Positions 10,318-19,241 are shown, numbered from the stretch's first letter. The stretch: DNA of 64,000 nucleotides from Oscillospiraceae bacterium (GCA_015065765.1 SVPP01000009.1:1-64000); one strand, 5' to 3'. Numbers and translations are program-made. The notes: generated from the letters alone by a model not told the origin.

Positions 10318-11745
10318 ATGAAAGTTTTATATGTTGCAAGTGAAGCACTCCCCTATATTGCATCAGGCGGTCTCGCAGACGTTGCAGGCTCGCTCCCCAA
10401 GGCACTGAGAAAAAGACTTATCGGTTGCCGCGTTGTACTTCCCATGTATTCAGCTATCAAGGAAGAACTTAAAGACAATCTCCGCTTTGTAACAAGCTTC
10501 TCTGTACCTGTTGCCTGGAGAAGACAGTATTGCGGAGTTTTCGAGGCAAATGTGGACGGAGTTATTTACTATCTTCTTGATAACCAGTATTATTTCAAGC
10601 GTGACGGCGGAATCTACGGCCACTATGACGATGCTGAAAGATACGCTTTCTTTGCACGAGCAGTGCTTGAAATGCTTCCCCATATCGGTCTTAAGCCTGA
10701 TATTATTCACTGTAATGACTGGCAGTCTGCACTCACACCCGTTTATTATTCACTCTTCTATGCAAACAGACCGGGATATGAAAATATCAAAACAATTTTC
10801 ACTATCCACAACATTGCATATCAGGGTGTTTACGGCAAAGAACTTCTTGCAGACGTTGTAGGTATCGGAGAAGAGCATGCAGGAATTCTCGATTATGACG
10901 GCGACGTAAACTTCATGAAGGGCGCAATTGAATGTGCAAACGCTGTTACAACTGTCAGCCCCACTTATTCCTCAGAAATTCTTGATCCCTGGTTCAGTCA
11001 CGGACTTGACGGAATTCTCAGAGATAAACAGTTCAAGCTCAGCGGTATTCTCAACGGCATTGACACTGTTCTCTACAATCCCGAAACCGACAAAAATATT
11101 TATGAAAACTTCTCTTCAGAAGATTTCTCAAAGAAAGCTGTGAACAAGCAGAAGCTTCAGGAGCATTTCGGTCTTCCTCAGAGAGCAGATGTTCCCCTTA
11201 TGGGTATTGTTTCACGTCTTGTTGACCACAAAGGTCTTGACCTTGTTAAAACGGTTATGGAAGAGCTTCTCTGCACAGAGGATATGCAGCTTGTAGTTCT
11301 CGGTTCAGGCGACTGGCAGTATGAAAACTTCTTCAAATATCTTGCAGAAAAATATCCTGACAAGGTTGGTCTCAAGCTGGGCTTCATTCCCGACCTTGCT
11401 AAGAAAATTTATGCAGGCACTGATCTCTTCCTCATGCCCTCAAAGAGTGAGCCCTGCGGTCTTTCACAGATGGTGGCACTCCGCTATGGTTCAATCCCCA
11501 TTGTCAGAGAAACAGGCGGTCTCAAAGACTCCATTTCTGACAGCGGTGACAATGAAGGAAACGGTTTCACATTTGCAAGCTACAACGCTCACGATATGAT
11601 GTACACAATCCGTCGTGCACTCGAAGGCTACAGAAATCCCGAAGGCTGGAAAACTTTGGTCAAGAGAGCTATGGAATGTGACAACAGCTGGAAGAAGTCT
11701 GCAAACGATTATATCAGACTTTACAACGCACTTATCAAAGGATAA
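10318..11745 (+). CDS. glgA: Glycogen synthase (ADP-glucose), GT5
   Basis: A 475-residue GT5 synthase that adds glucose from ADP-glucose to growing alpha-1,4 chains. The N-terminal loop reads ASGGLADVAGSLPKAL; the usual Lys of the KTGGL motif is Ser here, while the Gly-Gly is kept. The GT-B donor site SEPCGLSQMVALRYG and GSIPIVRETGGL is complete. The ribosome site AAGGTGG lies in the end of the rhamnosidase gene. All glycogen-building steps (GlgC/D, GlgA, GlgB) are therefore in one operon, while glycogen phosphorylase and debranching enzyme are not in this window. Confidence 0.95.
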   Translation: MKVLYVASEALPYIASGGLADVAGSLPKALRKRLIGCRVVLPMYSAIKEELKDNLRFVTSFSVPVAWRRQYCGVFEANVDGVIYYLLDNQYYFKRDGGIYGHYDDAERYAFFARAVLEMLPHIGLKPDIIHCNDWQSALTPVYYSLFYANRPGYENIKTIFTIHNIAYQGVYGKELLADVVGIGEEHAGILDYDGDVNFMKGAIECANAVTTVSPTYSSEILDPWFSHGLDGILRDKQFKLSGILNGIDTVLYNPETDKNIYENFSSEDFSKKAVNKQKLQEHFGLPQRADVPLMGIVSRLVDHKGLDLVKTVMEELLCTEDMQLVVLGSGDWQYENFFKYLAEKYPDKVGLKLGFIPDLAKKIYAGTDLFLMPSKSEPCGLSQMVALRYGSIPIVRETGGLKDSISDSGDNEGNGFTFASYNAHDMMYTIRRALEGYRNPEGWKTLVKRAMECDNSWKKSANDYIRLYNALIKG

Positions 11746-11751
11746 AACCAC

Positions 11752-12393
11752 ATGAAATCATACTATATTTATTTTTACAGAAACGGTCTCACAGACTCAA
11801 ATCTTGAGGGTAAATACATCGGTCACACAGATGTAGAGCTCAGCGAAGACGGAGTGAAGCAGATTGAGCAAATGAAAAAGGATTACGATTATCCTTATGT
11901 GGAAGCCGTTTTCACAAGTCCCCTTAAGAGATGCACGAAAACCGCAAACCTTGTTTATCCCGACAAAGAAGCAATCGTTATAAATGACCTTATCGAATAT
12001 AATTTCGGTGAGTATGAAGGCAGAACTGCAGAAGAGCTGAAAGAAAATGAGCTTTTCTCACGTTGGCTTTCAGGTGAACAGGGTGTTGAACCTCCTTTCG
12101 GAGAAAGCAACGAGGCTTTTGCAAACAGAGTGGCAAACTGCTTTATAAAAATTGTTGACGGCCTTTTGAAAACAGGCACAACGAAAGCAGCAATTTTCAC
12201 TCACGGCGGAGTTATCATGTATCTTCTCTCAGCCTTTGGAATCCCCGAAGCACCCATGCATGAATGGCTTATGCCCGGCGGTTGCGGCTACGCTATAAGA
12301 ATCACTCCCGGAATCTGGTCAAGAGGCAGAAAATTTGAAGTTATTGCCGAAGTTCCTTATGTTCCAGGAGAAGACGAAGAAATAACAGAATAA
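11752..12393 (+). CDS. Histidine-phosphatase-fold protein lacking the catalytic His
   Basis: A 213-residue member of the phosphoglycerate mutase / histidine phosphatase superfamily. The fold is clear: FTSPLKRCTKTA, YNFGEYEGRTAEEL and the second-His strand IFTHGGVIMYLL. However, the N-terminal RHG signature reads FYRNGLTDSN: the phospho-accepting His codon CAC is AAC (Asn) at residue 8. In known members this His forms the phospho-intermediate, so ordinary phosphatase or mutase activity is doubtful. As the last gene of the glycogen operon, six bases after glgA, it may bind a sugar phosphate or regulate; that is inference. Confidence 0.85.
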   Translation: MKSYYIYFYRNGLTDSNLEGKYIGHTDVELSEDGVKQIEQMKKDYDYPYVEAVFTSPLKRCTKTANLVYPDKEAIVINDLIEYNFGEYEGRTAEELKENELFSRWLSGEQGVEPPFGESNEAFANRVANCFIKIVDGLLKTGTTKAAIFTHGGVIMYLLSAFGIPEAPMHEWLMPGGCGYAIRITPGIWSRGRKFEVIAEVPYVPGEDEEITE

Positions 12394-12396
12394 AAG

Positions 12397-12435
12397 AACA
12401 CCTCCATGCATAATAATTTGTATGGAGGTGTTTTT
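12397..12435 (+). terminator. Operon terminator enclosing the next gene's ribosome site
   Basis: AACACCTCCAT (12397-12407) pairs perfectly over 11 bp with ATGGAGGTGTT (12422-12432), followed by T to 12435. It begins three bases after the preceding stop. GGAGGTG in the 3' arm is the only ribosome site for the ATG at 12436. The hairpin thus both ends the glycogen transcript and hides the start signal of the M23 gene. Confidence 0.85.
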
Positions 12436-13176
12436 ATGCCTGAAGAAAATGAAATTCTGAATGTTACCAATGCTGATTTCCGAAGAAGAAAGAAAAACGG
12501 AAATGAAAAGAAAAAAGATTTTTTTACACACATTATTTTTATCCAGTTTGTTGTAACTGCCTTGCTCATAGGCGGTCTCTTTGCAGTAAAAAAAGTTTCC
12601 CCGCATAACTTTGAAATACTGAAAGAAACATATACGCAAATCATGAAAAACGATATGACTGTAAGAGAAGTTTTCGGAAAAATCAAAAGCTATGCAACAC
12701 TCCCTCAGGGTGGTGATGATATATCTGTTTTTTCTGCCCAGACAGGAACATCCTTTTCCCCCTACTATATTTCAAGCGAAATCTGTGTACCTGTAAGCGG
12801 TACTGTTTCCTCCCCTTTCGGCTACAGAATAAATCCTGTCACCAAAACTTTTTCTTTCCATTCAGGACTTGATATTGCCGCAGAGGAAGGCGAAAAAATA
12901 AAAGCTGCATACTACGGCACAGTGTCACGTGTTGATTACGATGACACAAGCGGAAATTACATTGAGCTTACTCATTCAGACGGCCTTGTGACACGGTATC
13001 TGCACTGTTCAGAAATTATTGCGAAGGAAGGAATGGTAGTCAGAGCAGGCGAAACGATTGCTCTCGTCGGCTCAACAGGCAGGTCAACAGGACCCCATCT
13101 TCATTTTGTAATAGAAATTGACGGTGAAAAAGTAAATCCCCTTTATGTTCTGGATGTAAATGACAATAAAATTTAA
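12436..13176 (+). CDS. LytM/M23-domain membrane protein, SpoIVFA candidate
   Basis: A 246-residue protein: a basic cytoplasmic stretch (RRRKKNGNEKKK), one membrane segment at about residues 28-50, a linker, and a C-terminal M23 (LytM) domain. The zinc-ligand motifs FHSGLDIA and GPHLHFVIE are present, so it could cut peptidoglycan cross-links. It overlaps the following M50 protease gene by 17 bases. A one-pass LytM protein next to an M50 protease is the arrangement of SpoIVFA-SpoIVFB, which control pro-sigma-K processing in sporulating Firmicutes. SpoIVFA is usually thought not to be a peptidase, so an intact metal site leaves a cell-wall hydrolase role open. Confidence 0.75.
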   Translation: MPEENEILNVTNADFRRRKKNGNEKKKDFFTHIIFIQFVVTALLIGGLFAVKKVSPHNFEILKETYTQIMKNDMTVREVFGKIKSYATLPQGGDDISVFSAQTGTSFSPYYISSEICVPVSGTVSSPFGYRINPVTKTFSFHSGLDIAAEEGEKIKAAYYGTVSRVDYDDTSGNYIELTHSDGLVTRYLHCSEIIAKEGMVVRAGETIALVGSTGRSTGPHLHFVIEIDGEKVNPLYVLDVNDNKI

Positions 13177-13747
13177 AGACACCAAAATATACATCAGTTT
13201 TTTCTTCGCACTTACCGTTGCTATCATCGGTATTTTCGACAAAACCGGTTCTGTGTTTCTGTGTATTCTGTCAGGTATTCTTCACGAAACAGGACACCTT
13301 GCAGTTTTGCTTCTTAGTCGGGAAAAACCTGAAAAAATCTGCATTACACCATTTGGAATGAGAATCGAAAGAAAAGATTGCAGTAATCTCAGCCTTAAAA
13401 GAGAAGCTCTTTGTGCTTTTGCCGGACCGCTCGTAAACATTGTTCTGTTTCTTATTTTTTTCGGTACCCGATTTTCAGAAATCAATCTTACAATCGCCGC
13501 TCTCAATCTTCTGCCTTGTGAGCCTCTTGATGGCAGTAAAATTCTTGAAAATCTTCTGAAAATAAAAATCAACTTTGAAACTGCTGAAAAAATTTCCCTC
13601 ATAATTTCATGTGTTACTGTTTTTCCTGTTGCAATTCTGGGCTTTATAATCCTCTTTCAGAGCAGATATAATTTTTCTCTGCTTTTCATCTCTTTCTATC
13701 TGATATTTTTTATTGCGCTAAAAAAGAAAAAATTTTCCGGATGTTGA
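13160..13747 (+). CDS. M50 site-2 intramembrane protease, SpoIVFB candidate
   Basis: A 195-residue, mostly hydrophobic protein with the zinc motif HETGHL (HExxH) in an early membrane helix and the second conserved element LNLLPCEPLDGSKIL (NxxPxxxLDG), which supplies the third ligand. This is the S2P/M50 fold. It lacks the C-terminal CBS domain of B. subtilis SpoIVFB but has the short early-HExxH layout of that group. Translation is coupled to the LytM gene by a 17-base overlap. With spo0A in the same window, pro-sigma-K processing is the best guess; other M50 roles cannot be excluded. Confidence 0.78.
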   Translation: MTIKFKDTKIYISFFFALTVAIIGIFDKTGSVFLCILSGILHETGHLAVLLLSREKPEKICITPFGMRIERKDCSNLSLKREALCAFAGPLVNIVLFLIFFGTRFSEINLTIAALNLLPCEPLDGSKILENLLKIKINFETAEKISLIISCVTVFPVAILGFIILFQSRYNFSLLFISFYLIFFIALKKKKFSGC

Positions 13748-13767
13748 TATCAACATCCGGAAATTTT
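13732..13767. terminator. Bidirectional terminator, perfect palindrome
   Basis: The palindrome TTTCCGGATGTTGAT and its exact complement meet with almost no loop, flanked by A-rich sequence on the left and TTTTAATTTT on the right. It includes the TGA of the M50 gene and sits just beyond the stop of the convergent GH27 gene, so it can serve both. Confidence 0.8.
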
Positions 13768-13771
13768 AATT

Positions 13772-15427
13772 TTAAGAAATGATAAATACTTCACAGCCAT
13801 GCTTCTGTGTAATCGAAACAAATTCCTTGCCTTCGTTTTTTTCTTCAGTCCAACAATTGAAAATATTATACTTTTCTTTTTTATCTACATTTACATCAGC
13901 AAAAGCTACAATCTTATCAATCTGAACTTTAACCTTTTTACTGCCTCTGCCTTTGTTCAGGACACACACTGCAACACGTTTCCCGTCAAGAGGTTTCACA
14001 AGCACATCAACAAGCGGTGAGTGAGAAAGTCCTTTGACTTTTCTGCAGGGAATGCCGAGAATATCCTGATCGATTCCGATAAGGTTTTTGTTTGTCAGAA
14101 TCTGATAAACCTTACTGTCCTTATCAACCGTTCCGTCTGATTTGATGAATTTTCTAACATCGTTACCTAAAATCAACGGTGCACACATCATACACCACAG
14201 AGAAAAATGACTTCTGTTTTCCTCATGTGTCAGGTTACCGTTGCCTACTTCAAGCATGTCGGGGTCATTCCATCCACCGGGTCCTGCATACTTTCCCAGT
14301 CTCACCGTAATTTCATAAAGTGCCATCACGCTTTTCCAGTCAGGTATAATATCGGGAGTTGTTCTCCACAGATTTCCCGCTTCGGCTCCCCAGAGCCACG
14401 GCTTGTTTCTGCCCCATTCACAGATTGAAAAAATGATTTTCTTTTCCTCTGTGCCATTCTTTTCTGCATATTCTTTTGTTGCACGTTTAAGTTCATTTCC
14501 CATCAGTTTATACTGGAAAAATGCACTGTCTTTCTTTGACGCAATGGGGTTATAAAGTCTGATTGTGTTTTCTCCTGCCTCAAGATTAATCTCAAGCTGA
14601 AATCTGTGTTCGGGAGTATAATGATTCAGAGCAGGTACGTCAAGATAATATTCTTTCTTTGAATTCACGGAAATCACAAGAAATTTTCTTTCCTTTTTTG
14701 CTTTGCTGACAGTCAGCGTGAGAACATACTTTCCTGCTTCTTTTACATCAATATCCTTGAATTCTGCAGCACCGTTACCGGCGCAAAGACCTTTTATGAA
14801 AAATCCGCCTTCAGCTTTTTCATTTTTCTCAAGGCATGCCTCGCCTGAAAGCACAGCATCCTTTGCAAAAGCTTCGTAAAAATCACATCCGGACTTTTCG
14901 CCTACATTCACCTTAATGATCCATGGTGCAGCAGTGGGCACAGGCTCATTATGGCAAAAATCATATTTAAAATATTCCACTCCCCACTCCGCAAAAGTAT
15001 CTGCATCAATTCTCTCATTGCCGAGAGAGGCAGGATAATCCTCACAAGTATGAGTTCCGTTTGAAGAATAAATACCAAGCTTCAGTCCGAGAGAATTAAC
15101 ATAATCATTAAGTTTTTTTATACCTGACGGAAATGTTATAAAGTCCGTCTGAAGTTTTCCGTTTTCATCTCGTGAGGAATTCTGCCAGCAGTCATCAATG
15201 TTCACATATTTATATCCCGCATCAGCAAGCCCGCTTTTTGCCATCGCCTCAGCTATCTCTTTTATAAGGGTTTCATTGATTTTGTATTTGAAAAGGTTCC
15301 AGCTTGACCACCCCATGGGAGGTGTAAGTGCCATGCCGTTGTTATACTTTTCTGTTACAGGCTGATTCAGCCTCTTTGAACGGATAAACTTTTTAACTGC
15401 ACATATGGGACAATGTTTAGGCGCCAT
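13772..15427 (-). CDS. Alpha-galactosidase, GH27, with inserted domain
   Basis: A 551-residue GH27 enzyme releasing alpha-galactose, as from raffinose or galactomannan. The barrel starts with TPPMGWSSWNLF and contains VNIDDCWQ, the nucleophile strand YFKYDFCHN and the acid/base segment PGGWNDPDMLEVGNG. Between these two catalytic strands lies an extra domain of about 140 residues (near 165-310) with a CBM35-like pattern (GNGAAEFKDIDV, AGKYVLTL). A short CPIC-containing tail precedes the barrel. No signal peptide. ATG is chosen because AAGGAG lies eight bases upstream; an earlier in-frame GTG falls inside that spacing. Confidence 0.92.
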   Translation of the reverse strand: MAPKHCPICAVKKFIRSKRLNQPVTEKYNNGMALTPPMGWSSWNLFKYKINETLIKEIAEAMAKSGLADAGYKYVNIDDCWQNSSRDENGKLQTDFITFPSGIKKLNDYVNSLGLKLGIYSSNGTHTCEDYPASLGNERIDADTFAEWGVEYFKYDFCHNEPVPTAAPWIIKVNVGEKSGCDFYEAFAKDAVLSGEACLEKNEKAEGGFFIKGLCAGNGAAEFKDIDVKEAGKYVLTLTVSKAKKERKFLVISVNSKKEYYLDVPALNHYTPEHRFQLEINLEAGENTIRLYNPIASKKDSAFFQYKLMGNELKRATKEYAEKNGTEEKKIIFSICEWGRNKPWLWGAEAGNLWRTTPDIIPDWKSVMALYEITVRLGKYAGPGGWNDPDMLEVGNGNLTHEENRSHFSLWCMMCAPLILGNDVRKFIKSDGTVDKDSKVYQILTNKNLIGIDQDILGIPCRKVKGLSHSPLVDVLVKPLDGKRVAVCVLNKGRGSKKVKVQIDKIVAFADVNVDKKEKYNIFNCWTEEKNEGKEFVSITQKHGCEVFIIS

Positions 15428-15479
15428 TTTAATCACTCCTTATGTACTTAATTTTACATCAAACACCATATTTTTGCAA

Positions 15480-15511
15480 CAAAAAATGCCCACTTTTTCG
15501 AGTGAGCATTC
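15480..15511 (-). terminator. Terminator of the MacB-type operon
   Basis: On the minus strand AATGCTCACT pairs with AGTGGGCATT around a six-base loop and runs into TTTTTTG. It lies a few bases after the stop of the ATPase gene, the last of the three-gene transport operon. Confidence 0.8.
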
Positions 15512-15518
15512 TTACTTC

Positions 15519-16199
15519 TTATTTTGTTTTGTCGCTGACAATTTTTCCGTCCTGAATACGTATGATTCTGTTGGCTTCCTCAGCGATTTCGTTATCGTGA
15601 GTAATAAGAATTATTGTTCTGCCCTCATCGCTGAGTTCATGAAGAATACGCATAACCTCTCTGCCGGAGGAGGAATCAAGGTTACCTGTGGGCTCGTCTG
15701 CAAGAATCACAGGAGGTTTCGCCGCAACAGCACGTGCAATTGCAACTCGCTGCTGCTGACCGCCTGACATCTGCGAAGGTCTGTGATGAAGTCTCTTTCC
15801 AAGTCCCACTCTTTCAAGTGCTTCAAGAGAAAGACGGTTTCTCTCTTCCTTCTTCATTCCTCTGTAAACAAGAGGAAGTTCAACATTGTCAATAGCAGTA
15901 AGGCTCGGTATCAGGTTGAAGCCCTGAAAAATAAATCCTATCTGCTTGTTTCTGATTTCAGACTGTTCATCGTCTGTAAGTGTTGCAACATCACGACCTG
16001 AGAGGAAATACTCGCCGCTTGTAGGTCTGTCAAGAAGTCCGAGAGTATTCATCAATGTGGATTTCCCCGAACCTGACTGACCGATAATTGCTACAAACTC
16101 ACCTTCGTTTATTTCAAGACTTACGCCGTCAAGGGCTCTGACCTCGTTTTCACCGGGATTATAAATTTTATAAACATCTTTAATTTCAATTAAAGCCAT
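15519..16199 (-). CDS. ABC transporter ATPase, MacB/LolD type
   Basis: A 226-residue nucleotide-binding subunit. Walker A is GQSGSGKST, the signature is [14 protein letters not shown], Walker B is [13 protein letters not shown], and the H-loop His is in ILITHD. The NLDSSSG pattern after Walker B is typical of the MacB/LolD/FtsE group, whose transporters do mechanical work across the membrane. It is the third gene of a minus-strand operon after the adaptor and permease, so the three form one efflux or export system. Substrate unknown. Confidence 0.92.
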   Translation of the reverse strand: MALIEIKDVYKIYNPGENEVRALDGVSLEINEGEFVAIIGQSGSGKSTLMNTLGLLDRPTSGEYFLSGRDVATLTDDEQSEIRNKQIGFIFQGFNLIPSLTAIDNVELPLVYRGMKKEERNRLSLEALERVGLGKRLHHRPSQMSGGQQQRVAIARAVAAKPPVILADEPTGNLDSSSGREVMRILHELSDEGRTIILITHDNEIAEEANRIIRIQDGKIVSDKTK

Positions 16200-16217
16200 A
16201 AACTAACCTCCCGTGAA

Positions 16218-17459
16218 TTATTCATGTCTGAGTGCATCGATGGGAAGCATCTTTGCTGCACGTCTTGCAGGATAAATTCCGAAGAAAATACCGATTGCAC
16301 TTGAGAATCCTACTGCGATAAGAACTGTACTTACCTGAAGTGACACGCTGATATCCATAATACTTGCTATCGAATACGCTCCTACAACACCCAGCATCAG
16401 TCCTATGACGCCGCCGATAAGACAGAGAATCACAGATTCCGTCAGGAATTGGAACATAATTGTTGAAGTTTTCGCACCGAGAGATTTTCGTATACCGATT
16501 TCTCTTGTTCTCTCAGTAACAGATACGAGCATAATGTTCATAACGCCGATACCGCCAACAAGAAGTGAAATTGCACTTACACCTGCGATAAAGATGGTAA
16601 GAATTCTGATAACGCTGTCAAGCATGTCAATATATGTTGCCATGTTCTGAACAAGATAAATGTCCGAACCGAAATTATTGTTTCGTGAATAAAGCACATT
16701 TGAAACAATATTACCGATAGCATCAAGCTGACTGTCGTCCTCTGCAGTAACATAAATCATGTTATACTGATCTGAACTTCCGTTAAGATTATCAAGAAGT
16801 GTCTGAGGAACAAGAAGCATTGCCGCACTTGCCATATCCATGTTTGCCATGCCCGCCATGCTTTCCATCATCATGTCCGTCATATCCTCTGATGCTGCAG
16901 CATCATAAAGACCGATAACTTTCAACTGAACTGTCTGGTTATTTATGTTCAGATTGAAATATTTTCCTACGCAGTCTGTTGTGCCGAAAATCAACGATGC
17001 CATAACATTAGGCATGACACAAACCTTTGCCGCTGAGTCATATTCTTCCTCTGAGAAAAATCTGCCCTGTTTTGTTTTTGCCATCATAACAGTCTGCAAA
17101 TCAGTGTTTCCGCCGATTGCAATTGCCATATCAATGCCAACTCTGTCGGTTGAACCCGAGCCGATCGCATAACCCATTGGAGAAATACATTCGACACCTT
17201 CAATCTTTTTGAGCGCTTTAATGTCTGCATTTGAGATAAACTCATCAGGCGATGCTTCTGACTTAACGGTAATCGTAATCATGCTCGAGCCCATACTGCT
17301 GAGCATATCAATTATATAGTCACGCCCGCCGTTACCGACTGTTACAACTGCGATAACGGAAGCAACACCGATTATAATACCAAGCATTGTCAGAAGAGAG
17401 CGCATAATATTGGTTTTGATACTGAAGATAGCTATTCTGATATTTTCAATAATATTCAC
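16218..17459 (-). CDS. MacB/FtsX-family ABC permease
   Basis: A 413-residue permease with the MacB layout: one N-terminal helix (about 20-45), a large extracellular domain (about 45-265), then three helices. MLGIIIGVASVIAVVTVGNG at the first helix and GGIGVMNIMLVSVTERTREIG at the cytoplasmic coupling region are family hallmarks. The extracellular domain has a Met-rich stretch (DMTDMMMESMAGMANMDM). It lies between the adaptor and ATPase genes with short gaps. Confidence 0.92.
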   Translation of the reverse strand: MNIIENIRIAIFSIKTNIMRSLLTMLGIIIGVASVIAVVTVGNGGRDYIIDMLSSMGSSMITITVKSEASPDEFISNADIKALKKIEGVECISPMGYAIGSGSTDRVGIDMAIAIGGNTDLQTVMMAKTKQGRFFSEEEYDSAAKVCVMPNVMASLIFGTTDCVGKYFNLNINNQTVQLKVIGLYDAAASEDMTDMMMESMAGMANMDMASAAMLLVPQTLLDNLNGSSDQYNMIYVTAEDDSQLDAIGNIVSNVLYSRNNNFGSDIYLVQNMATYIDMLDSVIRILTIFIAGVSAISLLVGGIGVMNIMLVSVTERTREIGIRKSLGAKTSTIMFQFLTESVILCLIGGVIGLMLGVVGAYSIASIMDISVSLQVSTVLIAVGFSSAIGIFFGIYPARRAAKMLPIDALRHE

Positions 17460-17466
17460 GCTCTAC

Positions 17467-19071
17467 TCATCCTTTCGGAACAACGCTCTGTCCGTCCTCC
17501 ATAGTAAGTGTGGGAGCACGGACAATCTTGTCGCCTACGCTGAGACCGTCAAGAACCTCATAGCTTGAACCATCGAAGAGACCTACAAGAACAGTCTGTC
17601 TGTTGATAATCTTCTCTTCTTCGTCATATTTGAAGACATAATATCCGTTTTCGTTATCGTACTGAATTGCTTCAACGGGAACGAGAGTTACATTTTCTTT
17701 TGTATCAAGTGCTGCTGAAAGGTCCACATCCATGCCGATAATCACGCTTCTGTCTGCATTTTTGATTTCAACCTTTGCAGTGATTGTGCTTCCTGAGCCT
17801 GAACCTGCACCCATAATAGAATTGATGTTGATTCCGCTGCCTGATGAATCTGCAACTGCGCTGATATAGTTTACTACAGCATCGTACTCTTTGCCGTCAG
17901 CAGTTGTAACCTTAACACTCTGGTCCATTGAAATTTTTGAAATATCATATTTACTTACTTCAAAAGTTGCTTCAAGAGGATAATATTCAACAACGATACC
18001 GCTCTGAGATGTTCCTGCAAGAGATGAAACAATGCTTGAAATATCGTAGCTTCCGCTTGTAACTGATGCCAGAATAGAAGAAATATCAAGATTTGATGCG
18101 GATGATGATGCGTTTGCACCCACATATGTTTCGCCCGCTTTGATATTTACCTCGCGGACAAAGCCGTCTTCCTCTGCAATCCAACCGCCGTTGAGAGAAT
18201 TGACCTGAGTTGCCATTTCCTCGTAAGCCTTGTATGCTGAATCTGCAATTGTTTTGTAAACGCTCTTAAGAGAATCTGCAGACTGAGCAGAAAGCATACT
18301 CTTCTGAACATTAAGCTGAACGAGATTCAGTTCTTTTTCAATGAGAAGCTTTTCGTTTTCGGACATCATAGAACCTGTCATTGACTGAAGAGCTGACATA
18401 TCTATTGTAGCAGATGCCATAAGTCCCTTGAGTGCATCAACCATCTGAGCAGTTGCACTGTCAGACGAAAGAAGTCTGTTCACAACTGCTTCACTGAGCT
18501 TGTTATCACCCAGAAGAGTGTTCAGGGCTTCTCTTAAATCCTTAAGATCATCCTTGCTCACTTCTGAATTGGTTGTATCATTTTTCTCTGATTGCTTCTT
18601 TTCTTCTGAAACAATTTTCTCGAGCTTTTCCACCTCTTTTTCAAGAGAAGAAATCTGCTTGTCAATTTCCGCTATCTGACTTTTTGCTGAAAAAGAGCCA
18701 TCAAGGTAATCGTTGTAGGCCTTCTGTGCTGTGTTATATGCATCTCTCTTTTCAGTGAGAAGAGCATTGAGCGAGGTTGTGTCAAAGGTTGCAAGAACAT
18801 CACCCTTCTTCACGTTATCGCCTACTCTTACATTTACCTCTTTGATCTTTACCCCGTCATAAATCGCAAAAGCCTTCTGATTTGACGACTGAACAATAGC
18901 CGTTGTGTCAAAAGTTTCTGTTATATCACCCTGAACAATTTCATGAATCTGAGTTTCTGTGGGGTCCTCAGGCTTTAAGGCTATGTACAGAACAGCCGCA
19001 ACAAGTGCAAGAACAGCAACTATGATAATTGCTGCAACTATTTTCTTCTTTTTACTCCATTTTTTATTCAT
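17467..19071 (-). CDS. Periplasmic-adaptor (membrane fusion) protein of ABC efflux system
   Basis: A 534-residue adaptor with one N-terminal membrane anchor (about 8-30), a biotinyl-lipoyl half (VNVRVGDNVKKGDVLATFD), a long helical hairpin (about 105-310), the second lipoyl half (EEDGFVREVNIKAGETY) and beta-barrel domains. In Gram-positives such proteins work with MacB-type permeases, here the next two genes. The hairpin holds a Lys/Glu-rich coiled coil. GGGAGG upstream of the ATG at 19071 fixes the start; the open frame extends 16 codons further without a ribosome site. Confidence 0.88.
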   Translation of the reverse strand: MNKKWSKKKKIVAAIIIVAVLALVAAVLYIALKPEDPTETQIHEIVQGDITETFDTTAIVQSSNQKAFAIYDGVKIKEVNVRVGDNVKKGDVLATFDTTSLNALLTEKRDAYNTAQKAYNDYLDGSFSAKSQIAEIDKQISSLEKEVEKLEKIVSEEKKQSEKNDTTNSEVSKDDLKDLREALNTLLGDNKLSEAVVNRLLSSDSATAQMVDALKGLMASATIDMSALQSMTGSMMSENEKLLIEKELNLVQLNVQKSMLSAQSADSLKSVYKTIADSAYKAYEEMATQVNSLNGGWIAEEDGFVREVNIKAGETYVGANASSSASNLDISSILASVTSGSYDISSIVSSLAGTSQSGIVVEYYPLEATFEVSKYDISKISMDQSVKVTTADGKEYDAVVNYISAVADSSGSGININSIMGAGSGSGSTITAKVEIKNADRSVIIGMDVDLSAALDTKENVTLVPVEAIQYDNENGYYVFKYDEEEKIINRQTVLVGLFDGSSYEVLDGLSVGDKIVRAPTLTMEDGQSVVPKG

Positions 19072-19212
19072 AAATGTGAACCTCCCGCCACATATATTTT
19101 TACTATTATATTCTAACACACACTTGTATAAAAGTAAAACATTACATAAAACTTTTTAAAGAAAATTAACAATTATTCAATAATTAAAAAACATTAAAAA
19201 TTGACTTTTCAA

Positions 19213-19241
19213 TTGACTTAAAAAAAATAAAGTTTTATAAT
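19213..19241 (+). promoter_or_regulatory. Promoter of the lipase-like gene
   Basis: TTGACT (19213-19218), 17 bases, TATAAT (19236-19241). The expected start is near 19248, leaving a leader of about 39 bases to the TTG start codon. Confidence 0.7.
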
